From the NCBI GenBank assembly GCA_003116975.1, contig BGKB01000035.1:62001-126000 (forward strand): a stretch of DNA of 64,000 nt, in the 5' to 3' direction. This document shows, one piece after another, positions 56,623 through 64,000 of this stretch. Below the pieces are notes generated by a model. That model was not told the DNA's origin and ran no database searches. It saw only the letters and a list, made by a program, of their open reading frames with translations. The position numbers were made by a program, and so were the translations under genes. This DNA is from Aurantiochytrium sp. KH105. Taxonomy: Eukaryota > Sar > Bigyra > Thraustochytrida > Thraustochytriidae. Position 1 is the stretch's first letter, and each line of letters opens with the position of its first letter.

Positions 56623-57182
56623 ACGAACACGTTGCTAGCTGCGAAAAACACCGCATCCATGCATTCAGATCCTTCTCTCTCCTTGCTCCTTTCTTCCTTT
56701 TGTCTGCCTGCCTGTCTGCCAGTCTACTTGCCCGGACGCCTCACCTATACCTGGCTGGCGAGCGTCGTCGCCTCGCGTCCCCGAAATGCAATCTGCAGCT
56801 CTGCTTGTCCTTCTGTGGCTTTACTATGCAACTATACTCTGCTCTGCACTGCGACTTGGTTGGATAAATAATGAACTTGGAACTCAAAAGTTCCGAGGGA
56901 GAGAGTCCGCAAGGCAGCCTGCAGCAAACGCACATCGGCGGCTCGACGCAACGCAGCAAGACTCGGAGCAGCGGTGCGGCGAGAGGGCGCGCGGACAGAG
57001 CGCAAGCTTGGATAGATCGCACGCGTAGATAGATCTCGCGCGCACAGCTGCGAGCGGTCAGCGGCGAAGCGAGGTGCACATTCCGAGAGCCGCGAGGTCC
57101 GTCCTCGACGGACGGACGCCGCCGCGACTGAGACGTCCGAAAGAAAAAGGACGCACGCACGCACACGCACGGGGCGATAACC
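56623..57182. promoter_or_regulatory. Intergenic region between two plus-strand genes
   Basis: This is 560 bp, with a CT-rich stretch (about 56670-56720) and GC-rich DNA before the DinB-like gene. No gene is seen. Confidence 0.5.
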
Positions 57183-57794
57183 ATGCCGACCAAGCTCGTT
57201 GAGGCGTCGAGGCGCGTGCTGATGCAAAAACAGCTTCTTCTGAGCACCATGGAGAGACTCGGGTGCTATGAGGCGTATGCGACCAAATGCCCGGTCGTGG
57301 GGTCAACGATCGGTGGCCATGTGCGGCATGCCCTGGACCACTACGATCGCGCTCTAGACGGGATCTTGAGCAAGGCCAAGACGAGCTCGAGCTTGTCGCT
57401 GGTCGACTATGACACGCGCTTGCGCGGGGGCGATGTGGAGAAAGACCTGAGCTCCGCTGTTGAGGCCATTTTGAACTGCAGCGAAAGACTGGGGAGCATC
57501 ACGGAGGAAATGCTTGCACGACCAATGCAAGTGCAGTTTAACCTCTCAGGCAATGATGACTCGAAGTTTCTCTTTGAGTCTTACGCAGCACGAGAGCTCT
57601 GGTTTGCAGCGCATCATTCGATTCACCATCAGGCCATGATTAAGCTCATCATCCAGTGTCACGATGAAAAGAAAACTCTCGCTCAGGCCCTTCCTCGCGA
57701 TTTTGGCATGGCTCCCTCGACGGTCTTGCACAACAACACCAGCAACAATGCTGCGTCTGCTTCGGCTTCCGGTGCCGCCTCATCGTCGGGTTGA
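57183..57794 (+). CDS. DinB-like four-helix protein
   Basis: ATG 57183 gives 203 residues. Helix 2 has TIGGHVRHALDHY and the late helix has ELWFAAHHSIHHQAMIK. The histidine placement (one from GGHVRH, two from HHSIHH) is that of the DinB/YfiT-like superfamily, which binds a metal with three His. The C terminus after about residue 170 is an Asn/Ser/Ala tail without structure. DinB-like proteins are mostly bacterial. Some are thiol- or mycothiol-dependent transferases and many have no known role. The substrate is not predictable. The gene could be an old transfer from bacteria. Confidence 0.8.
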   Translation: MPTKLVEASRRVLMQKQLLLSTMERLGCYEAYATKCPVVGSTIGGHVRHALDHYDRALDGILSKAKTSSSLSLVDYDTRLRGGDVEKDLSSAVEAILNCSERLGSITEEMLARPMQVQFNLSGNDDSKFLFESYAARELWFAAHHSIHHQAMIKLIIQCHDEKKTLAQALPRDFGMAPSTVLHNNTSNNAASASASGAASSSG

Positions 57795-58105
57795 CTGGCC
57801 TCTTTCACCCCATTTTTCCCTTTTGCGAAGTTCACATCATTGCCTCCATCTCCCCTTAGCACATACATACTACCAACCTGTTTGAATCTATTTCCTCACA
57901 CATTCCATTTGCGAACGAATAGGCGTACTCATCTGCTCGAGACAATAAACATCTTCCCAAGATCAAGCGTACGAAGAGGCAGGCACGCATGCCATTTGGC
58001 TCGAAACGGCTTGGGCCAAGCAAAGCCCAATTCCTGACAACTCCATTCTCGAACGTCTGACAAATGAGTAAAATGTAATCTTTAAAAGAGCAAGCCAGCA
58101 GGGCC
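57795..58105. other. Convergent intergenic region
   Basis: This is 311 bp between 3' ends. An AATAAA at about 57943-57948 may serve the DinB-like gene. Nothing else is seen. Confidence 0.45.
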
Positions 58106-61100
58106 TCAAAAGGAGAAAGAATCGTTGAGACTGGGCGCCGTGTCGCCCCATGCCGTCAGGAAAGCATGGCGCATGAGGCGATAGCTATCGGCATCACTCG
58201 ATTCTGGCAAAAGCTTGGCCGGGGCTTTGAGCGCCGGGTGCTGAAACTCCAAAACAATCTTGGGCTTGCCATGGATAATGTCCAGCTCCGAGGCGTCCCC
58301 GAGAGGCAGAAAACGCGATGGTCGCTCGTACGCATTCTCGCAGAAAAGCATGAACGAAAGTGTCAGCACGACGAGCGGAATCATGAGCGAAACTGACGTG
58401 GGTGAAGCACGGACACTAAAGATGCCGAGCATGACGAGCTGGAAGATGACGACAGAGATAATGAGCGCCCGGAAAACGTAGGGAAACATGAGTCCTCCAC
58501 CCTCGCGCTCGTGCGTGTACACAAAGAGGAGCTGGTTTCGGTAAACCACTGTGGCGACCAGGAAAAACACAAGAGCAACAAAAGTCATGGGCGGACAGAT
58601 TACAGAGTAGCAGAGCCCAATCGAGAAGCACAACGTAATGTTGGAAATGGTGCGCTCGATGTTGCCGCCCGTGGGATGGTCGATCGTCGTGCATCCACAC
58701 CAGGGTGTGCGCCGGTCGCGAGCAGTACGAGAGCGCGTAAACATTCCCCGTAAAACAGCAATACTCACATCTGCAACGCGAAGCAGCTCGAAAATGAGCA
58801 AAAAGGTTCTCGTCACAAAATACTGCAGAAAGAATAACTCGTTCGAAGGCAAAGCGCGACCCATGAGACTAAGAAATTCAATCGGCCGCACAACAATCGA
58901 GCTGAAATTCTGCAAAAACCCTCCGGCGACCGTGTAAAAGAGAAACACCTGAATGAGCAGAAAGTAGTAGTACACCTGGAAGAACTCAATCTGAGTCTCC
59001 GACATAAACCTCCGGCGCTGTACACTCAACACTGTATTGATGATAGGAGGCACAAGCGTGTACAGCACGACCATCATCATAGGCGTCAGCTGCTGAAAGA
59101 GGACGACCCATTGGCCGTGAATGATGAGCCACTCGCGCAAGCCCGGAATCACCTTTTGAAGATACGCAAGGTTGGTCAGCGCAGCCAAAGACGCCGTGAT
59201 TGTACCAAAGACAATGACAACGGCAGCTAGAATGGCGCGAATCACCCAGGTGAAAAACGCAAGCAAAGGAAGAGGCAGGCCCAGGTTTTCCCACAGAACA
59301 TCGCGCACATCGGGAGCAACTGAGATGCTCATTTTTAGCGGGCGATCAATCGTGGACTGCGCCGCAGCCATGGCCGCTGTCAGCGAGGAAAAGGTGATAA
59401 AAGCCGAGGTTCGTTCGTTCTGGTCCACAGCATATCGCAGAATGTCATCGAGACCGGCATGTTCAAACAGATTCACCTGACCATCATCCGAGGTCGCATA
59501 TCCACTCAAACCATCGTCATCATCCAAAAAGTATTCGCTGTCTTCATCGCCATCCGAGGTCGCCACCGACATGCCTGACTCGGAGATCTTTCGCTCCGTG
59601 AGCAACGAACGCAAAAGTGCATTGTTGCCATCGTCCCATGGAACCGCCAATGGTGTTGCAGATGCTGACGCCGAATTCAAACTCTTGCCCGACGAGCTTC
59701 GCGTGGCTGTCTCGATGTCGCCCGCGGCACCCGGTCGCTGTTCAAGACTTCGTCTGCGCCGAGGTTCATAGTTTTCTGCGGCTCGCATCGTCGAGGCGCC
59801 TTGGCCAGCCCCATAGCCACGTGCCATGGCCGCGCCCCCTGGCATTGAGACATTGTCACCAGCGAGGGAATCGCCCGTTGTGCGGCGACGCAACTCGCCC
59901 GTCCCTGATGCACTGTGTCGACGTTGGTGATTTGCGCGACGCAATTTCCGTTCTTGCTTGAGACGCAGACGAAATTGATCCTGAACAACCTGCTGCGAGG
60001 GAATGACGACATTTGCGATCGCCTCCTCCTCGATGCGCTGTCTACGCCGCATGGCGCGGAACTGCAGACGTTTCACACGCCGATTCCACACCTTGAGTTC
60101 GCGCTTGTAGCTTTTAATCGAGTCAATGTACATGTACACATTAAAATGAGCCATGAGCCAGAGACAATAGCTTCTTCGTTGTCCCCGATGATGGTGGCCC
60201 TGCGACAGGGAGTGATGACGCGCCGCGGCATGGCCGCCGACCCGCGCATGCGAGCTCGCGCCGTGAAAAGCCTCTGGATTCACCTGCGCACCTGATTGCT
60301 CTGCAGAATAGCCCCCCGCCTGCAGTTCGCGCTGCCAACTTTCAAGATAAATGCGTTCTTCGTCGACGCTATCCTGCACGCTTACATTGGGAATTGTGCT
60401 TGGTGCAGAATTCAGCCCACCCAGGGCGTCTTCGTTGGCGCCAGAGGTGCTTCCTGGAATCGTCAATTCTCCTTCGGCATTGTTGTCTTGGCCGATCGAC
60501 GCTGCTGCAGCAGAGGCTGGTGGTGTTGATGACACGGGTGAGACTGGCGACGACGTCAAAACCTGCGGTGTCCCAGGCTCGGACGAATTTGCTGGCGAAC
60601 GTTGCGAAACACTTCGGGAGAGGTCACTGCTCCTTGGCTCAATGACCCCATCCATTTCGCCGTCATCGTCCTCGTCCTCGTCCTCGTCATCATCGTCATC
60701 GTCGTCGTCATCTTCCTCGCTTGAATCGGCCTGAGGCTCTTCGCCAGTTTGTGCTCCAGCGCGTGGCGTCGAGGCGCGAGAGGCACCCGTATCGTTTTGC
60801 AAAAGATGCTCCTCCAAGCCAGCTTCGGCAATGTGAATGTTCTCGTAGTCTCCATGGAAAACGCCAAGAGGGGCCATCCGCTGACGAATCTGGCCGCACA
60901 TCCAGGGAAAGTAGAGCCGCCATGGCCGCTTTCCTGTGCGGTCAAGCTCGTAGAGCGCGCGCTCCAGCAGCGTGACGGCCTCGAGACGCTTCCGAAGCGC
61001 GTAATTGAGCATGGGATCGCTCTCCACAACACGCGCATCCAATACGCGGTTGCCGAAGATTTTGCGAAAGTAGTGCAAGAGAGCTGGGCGGTTGCACAAG

Positions 61101-61729
61101 GCTTTGGGGATGCGTTCCACGAGAACTGTGTAGCTCTGAGGCGAGAGTCGTCGCAAGAACTCGTGGCGGTGGCGGATATACTGTCTATACTCTTGATGCA
61201 GAAAGTAAAGGACAATGATGGAGTTCACATAAGTCATGACCACTGCCGCCCACAGACGACCATCGGCCTCGCGGCTCTTGAGCAGCGAATCGATCGTATA
61301 CCGTTTGAAACCTACGGCCTCATTCGTGGGCTCGGTGGCATAAAGAGGCAGCAGCACAAAGAGACAGCAGGGCGTCATCCAGAGAAAGGTCTTGGAGCAG
61401 AGCACGAGCAGGCGATTCATCATAAAGGCGTCGAGGCCAACCTCATCGAGGATCCGGCGCGAGGCCTCGCTCTTGGACATGCTTCGGAGCCACTTCCAAA
61501 TGCCTCTGGGCGGGGCACGCGGCGGAATTCGCGCGGTCAGCAACCTCGGCGCAAAGATCTTCCGCGCCCATCCGCCTCGCGCGGCGCCCGCGCGCACAAC
61601 CGCGAAGAAGGCGAAGAGCACGACGAAGCCGAGCGAGGCCGACGCGCACGTGCTCAAGAAGGTGTCAACGGCGATGTCCGGCTTCACCGCCGGCGTCGGG
61701 CCCTGCGTCGGCCCGGCGTCCTCCGACAT
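58106..61729 (-). CDS. OSCA/TMEM63 (CSC1-like) mechanosensitive channel with large insert
   Basis: The start is ATG 61729, giving 1207 residues against about 700-850 in typical members. The open frame upstream lacks an ATG. Early membrane spans are at about 23-48, 115-140 and 155-180. After RQYIRHRHEFLRRLSPQSYTVLVERIPK comes the cytosolic RNA-recognition-like domain (PHM7_cyt). This domain is split by a disordered insert of roughly 400 residues. The insert has a long Asp/Glu run (about 336-358), a His-rich patch (about 490-516) and Ser-rich stretches. The pore block (RSN1_7TM) follows from about 800 to 1110, with VLWENLGLP just before it. OSCA/TMEM63 proteins are osmotic or stretch-activated cation channels. 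The insert could tune gating, for example by calcium. Confidence 0.92.
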   Translation of the reverse strand: MSEDAGPTQGPTPAVKPDIAVDTFLSTCASASLGFVVLFAFFAVVRAGAARGGWARKIFAPRLLTARIPPRAPPRGIWKWLRSMSKSEASRRILDEVGLDAFMMNRLLVLCSKTFLWMTPCCLFVLLPLYATEPTNEAVGFKRYTIDSLLKSREADGRLWAAVVMTYVNSIIVLYFLHQEYRQYIRHRHEFLRRLSPQSYTVLVERIPKALCNRPALLHYFRKIFGNRVLDARVVESDPMLNYALRKRLEAVTLLERALYELDRTGKRPWRLYFPWMCGQIRQRMAPLGVFHGDYENIHIAEAGLEEHLLQNDTGASRASTPRAGAQTGEEPQADSSEEDDDDDDDDDEDEDEDDDGEMDGVIEPRSSDLSRSVSQRSPANSSEPGTPQVLTSSPVSPVSSTPPASAAAASIGQDNNAEGELTIPGSTSGANEDALGGLNSAPSTIPNVSVQDSVDEERIYLESWQRELQAGGYSAEQSGAQVNPEAFHGASSHARVGGHAAARHHSLSQGHHHRGQRRSYCLWLMAHFNVYMYIDSIKSYKRELKVWNRRVKRLQFRAMRRRQRIEEEAIANVVIPSQQVVQDQFRLRLKQERKLRRANHQRRHSASGTGELRRRTTGDSLAGDNVSMPGGAAMARGYGAGQGASTMRAAENYEPRRRRSLEQRPGAAGDIETATRSSSGKSLNSASASATPLAVPWDDGNNALLRSLLTERKISESGMSVATSDGDEDSEYFLDDDDGLSGYATSDDGQVNLFEHAGLDDILRYAVDQNERTSAFITFSSLTAAMAAAQSTIDRPLKMSISVAPDVRDVLWENLGLPLPLLAFFTWVIRAILAAVVIVFGTITASLAALTNLAYLQKVIPGLREWLIIHGQWVVLFQQLTPMMMVVLYTLVPPIINTVLSVQRRRFMSETQIEFFQVYYYFLLIQVFLFYTVAGGFLQNFSSIVVRPIEFLSLMGRALPSNELFFLQYFVTRTFLLIFELLRVADVSIAVLRGMFTRSRTARDRRTPWCGCTTIDHPTGGNIERTISNITLCFSIGLCYSVICPPMTFVALVFFLVATVVYRNQLLFVYTHEREGGGLMFPYVFRALIISVVIFQLVMLGIFSVRASPTSVSLMIPLVVLTLSFMLFCENAYERPSRFLPLGDASELDIIHGKPKIVLEFQHPALKAPAKLLPESSDADSYRLMRHAFLTAWGDTAPSLNDSFSF
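60658..60720 (+). repeat. GTC/ATC-rich low-complexity coding stretch
   Basis: Triplet-rich DNA encodes the Asp/Glu run of the channel insert on the minus strand. Confidence 0.8.
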
Positions 61730-62011
61730 CGCGCCGCGGTGACCCCGCGCCGCCGCCGCCGCCCTGCGCGATCCCCTCCGCGCGCCTGCGCACGCGGCAA
61801 CGCGGGTTTGCCCGGGCCGCCGCGGCCTTGGTCGAGTCCCTCTCGCCCTCGCTCTTTGCTCTCCTTCAAGTTCAAACGCCTTCAAGCGCCTTCAAGTTGT
61901 TCAAACCTCTCTCGAGCCTCGTCTCGAACAGACTCCAGCAGAGCGAGAACCAGGCTCGAGCGAGCGGGCGCGCGGGGCGTCGAGCGGAGCACCGGGCGGA
62001 GGAGCGGCGCC
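61730..62011. promoter_or_regulatory. Compact bidirectional promoter, OSCA / VPS52
   Basis: Only 282 bp separate the two divergent start codons. The stretch includes a GTTCAAACGCCTTCAAGCGCC-like direct repeat of TTCAA near 61867-61903. Confidence 0.5.
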
Positions 62012-64000
62012 ATGCAGGCCTCGCCCGAAAGTGCGCCCCTCGCTCGCGCCGAGGCGGCCTCCGCGCGGGATGGAGCTGGGAGCACCGTCGCCTCTATGAT
62101 GCACGGCGGCGCGGACGAGGTGTACGAAGACGAGGCCGCCGCCGCCGCCGAGGCTGGAGGAGGAACGCGGGCTGACGAGGACCAGGATGACTTTGAGTTC
62201 GACCTGACGACCATCGAGGAGGATCTGGCGAGATTCCAGGAGGACGAAGTCGTGCGCGACGCCCTGGCGAGAGGCGTGGATCTTCGCTCGTATTCACGCC
62301 AGATCGACGGGGACCTGCGCGCACTCCAGTCGAGCTCGATCCCGGAATTTGTCATTGAGGCGCCCGTCTCGGCAGAACTGTACCGCGAACTAACCGCGTG
62401 CGACGAGGCTCTTGCCGGCATGGAAAATGTTCTCCTTGGGTTCCAGGCAGATCTAGGCGGCATCAGCGACGAGATCCGACACCTTCAGGACGAATCTCTA
62501 CTCATGAGTGTCAAGCTCAAGAACAGACGCGCTGCCGAAGAAGACTTTTGTCGCGTCCTCGAGAATCTCATCGTGCCCGAGACCCTTATTGTTGGCATCT
62601 GCCAGGGCGAGGTCAACGAAGACTATGTGCTCTATGTCCAGGAACTTTCCCGCAAGATGAAGTTTGTGAGAAACAAGGATCCCGTTCCGGGTGCTGGCTC
62701 AGTGGCGCCCAGCGACATGCAGGCTGTCCAAGATGTGGAACCACAGCTGGAAAAGCTTCGCCTGAAGGCTGTCGCGAAAGTTCGTCAGTTTCTCCTCGAC
62801 CAAATCAACGCGCTCAAGAAACCAAAGACGAATGTGCAGGTTATGCAACAGAACGTTTTGCTCAAATTCAAAGTATTCATGACCTTTCTAGCCGCTCACG
62901 CCCCAGCCGTTGCCGAGGAGGTTCGCGCCACCTATGTCGACGCGATGACACGAATTTTGTACTCGCTCTTTAAGAGCTACACGAGCAGCTTGCTCAAGCT
63001 GCAAGTCCCTGGCCCTGTCAAGGAAGATGTCATTGGTGCTGAGGAAACAGTAGTATCCGCACAAGAGTCGAATGTGGCGTCCCCCTTTGGACCCACAGGC
63101 CTCGGACAACGGGAGTCCGAGCTCGGCGAACCGGATGCGCCTCCGATCATCTCTCATCTAGCCAAGTCCAGGGGGACAAGGTTCCACTTTGAGTGCATTT
63201 TCCGATCCGTGCAAAAGCATCTCATGGATTCAGCAACCTCTGAGTTCCTATTCATTCTTGAGTTTTTTGACGCGCGCTCGCATGATCTCTTCAATCAAAT
63301 TTTTGCCAAGACGCTCTCATTGTGTCTGGAGCATGTGGAAAACTTTTTGTACTCGTGTAACGATCCGGTTGCGCTGCTGCTCATGATCCGGACCACGCAG
63401 TCGCATCGTCTTCAGATGGAGCGCCGACGCGTCCCTGTGCTCGACGGCTACTTTGATCATGTGGGCATGATGCTCTGGCCGCAGTTCAAAAAGGTCTTTG
63501 ACGCGAACCTACGGAGCCTGCGTGCACCCGCACTTGCAAAACTTGGTGTGCAGCGCCTCTCGTTGCAGCCGCACTATGTCTCGTTGCGCTACGCGCGCTT
63601 CACTTCGTCCGTGTACGCTATCAGCACGTCATTAACGACCTCGGACGATATGTTGCCGCACCATATGAGCGCGCTGCGCCAGGCGTACCTAGACCTCCTG
63701 GACAAGCTCGTCATCGCGGCAACACAATCACGGCAGCACCACCGTGCGCTGGAAACTTCGCGCGGTAAGCTCGTTTTTCGCATTAACAACCTTGACGCGG
63801 TGATCAGCTACTTTTCCAAGGCCTCGCACTCGAGCAATCCCGAGGATTATCGTGCTCTGGAAGAGCTTCTCTTGTACGATGTAGAAATGTACATTGAGGA
63901 AGAACTCGCGCAGGTGCTTGGCCCCTTGGTAGCCTTTGTCAAGGAGCGCGGGGCCGGCGACGGTGAGGAGGATAGCGCCAGTGCAGCACCGATTGACGAG
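62012..64000 (+). CDS. VPS52: VPS52, GARP/EARP tethering subunit (5' part, runs off the window end)
   Basis: ATG 62012 opens 663 codons to the window end with no stop. Residues 1-55 are Ala/Glu-rich. The Vps52/Sac2 signature follows: LRSYSRQIDGDLR, then CDEALAGMENVLLGFQADLGGISDEI, and LMSVKLKNRRAAEE. A long helical C-terminal region has FFDARSHDLFNQIFAKTLSLC and KLVFRINNLDAVISYF. VPS52 forms the core of the GARP complex (with VPS51, 53 and 54), which tethers endosome-derived vesicles at the trans-Golgi, and of EARP at recycling endosomes. The frame has no intron in this part. Together with the PI4K and dynamin-like genes it adds to the membrane-traffic content of the window. Confidence 0.93.
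   Translation, partial: MQASPESAPLARAEAASARDGAGSTVASMMHGGADEVYEDEAAAAAEAGGGTRADEDQDDFEFDLTTIEEDLARFQEDEVVRDALARGVDLRSYSRQIDGDLRALQSSSIPEFVIEAPVSAELYRELTACDEALAGMENVLLGFQADLGGISDEIRHLQDESLLMSVKLKNRRAAEEDFCRVLENLIVPETLIVGICQGEVNEDYVLYVQELSRKMKFVRNKDPVPGAGSVAPSDMQAVQDVEPQLEKLRLKAVAKVRQFLLDQINALKKPKTNVQVMQQNVLLKFKVFMTFLAAHAPAVAEEVRATYVDAMTRILYSLFKSYTSSLLKLQVPGPVKEDVIGAEETVVSAQESNVASPFGPTGLGQRESELGEPDAPPIISHLAKSRGTRFHFECIFRSVQKHLMDSATSEFLFILEFFDARSHDLFNQIFAKTLSLCLEHVENFLYSCNDPVALLLMIRTTQSHRLQMERRRVPVLDGYFDHVGMMLWPQFKKVFDANLRSLRAPALAKLGVQRLSLQPHYVSLRYARFTSSVYAISTSLTTSDDMLPHHMSALRQAYLDLLDKLVIAATQSRQHHRALETSRGKLVFRINNLDAVISYFSKASHSSNPEDYRALEELLLYDVEMYIEEELAQVLGPLVAFVKERGAGDGEEDSASAAPIDE

Overview
The window is a gene-dense stretch of nuclear DNA from a unicellular eukaryote. 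It carries 23 protein-coding genes that I can support, in about 64 kb and on both strands. Most genes are single long open frames. The few introns are short (64-154 nt), and all six donors that I could place read GTAAGT or GTACGT. A homologue of the ciliary protein CFAP418/C8orf37 implies a flagellated stage. The gene repertoire (neutral ceramidase, OSCA/TMEM63 channel, GT60-type glycosyltransferase, two giant coiled-coil proteins, many acidic D/E runs) and the high gene density suggest a protist, most likely a stramenopile of the thraustochytrid/labyrinthulomycete kind. That lineage is inference; no marker in the window proves it. No rRNA, tRNA, CRISPR array or intact transposon was recognised.

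Layout, left part (1-23.5 kb): a truncated tandem-C2 protein (minus); a 2308-residue PDZ-like/coiled-coil protein (plus); a two-exon phosphatidylinositol 4-kinase of the PI4K-beta/Pik1 type (minus); a 1608-residue protein with several GAF-like segments (plus); a dynamin-superfamily GTPase with a J-like N terminus and a probable 3' frame break (minus); and a membrane protein with three tandem WH2 actin-binding motifs (minus).

Middle part (23.5-38 kb): neutral ceramidase (plus), ENT-type nucleoside transporter (minus), a 1.4-kb gene-poor gap with a duplicated palindrome and an N, uridine phosphorylase (minus), mitochondrial tyrosyl-tRNA synthetase (plus), a protein built from four copies of a cysteine/histidine module (minus), tRNA methyltransferase TRMO (minus), exosome subunit MTR3/EXOSC6 (plus), and a membrane-anchored M14 carboxypeptidase (minus). 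The transporter and uridine phosphorylase, although separated by the gap, could act in one nucleoside salvage route.

Right part (38-64 kb): a second giant coiled-coil protein (minus), an ankyrin-repeat protein (plus), MYG1 (minus), a type II membrane GT60-like glycosyltransferase (plus), a PhyH-family dioxygenase with an H-x-G in place of H-x-D (minus), CFAP418 in four exons (plus), a MAPEG-family membrane enzyme (minus), a DUF1697 protein (plus), a DinB-like protein (plus), an OSCA/TMEM63 channel with a very large cytosolic insert (minus), and the start of the GARP subunit VPS52 (plus, running off the end).

Neighbouring genes do not form an obvious pathway. The strongest themes are membrane traffic and lipid signalling (C2 protein, PI4K, dynamin-like GTPase, VPS52, ceramidase), cytoskeleton and cilium (WH2 protein, giant coiled coils, CFAP418), and RNA metabolism (TRMO, MTR3, TyrRS, MYG1). 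The best candidates for something undescribed are the membrane-anchored triple-WH2 protein, the four-fold CCCH module protein, the giant PDZ-like coiled coil with a cluster of possible dynein-light-chain motifs, and the J-like/GTPase fusion.
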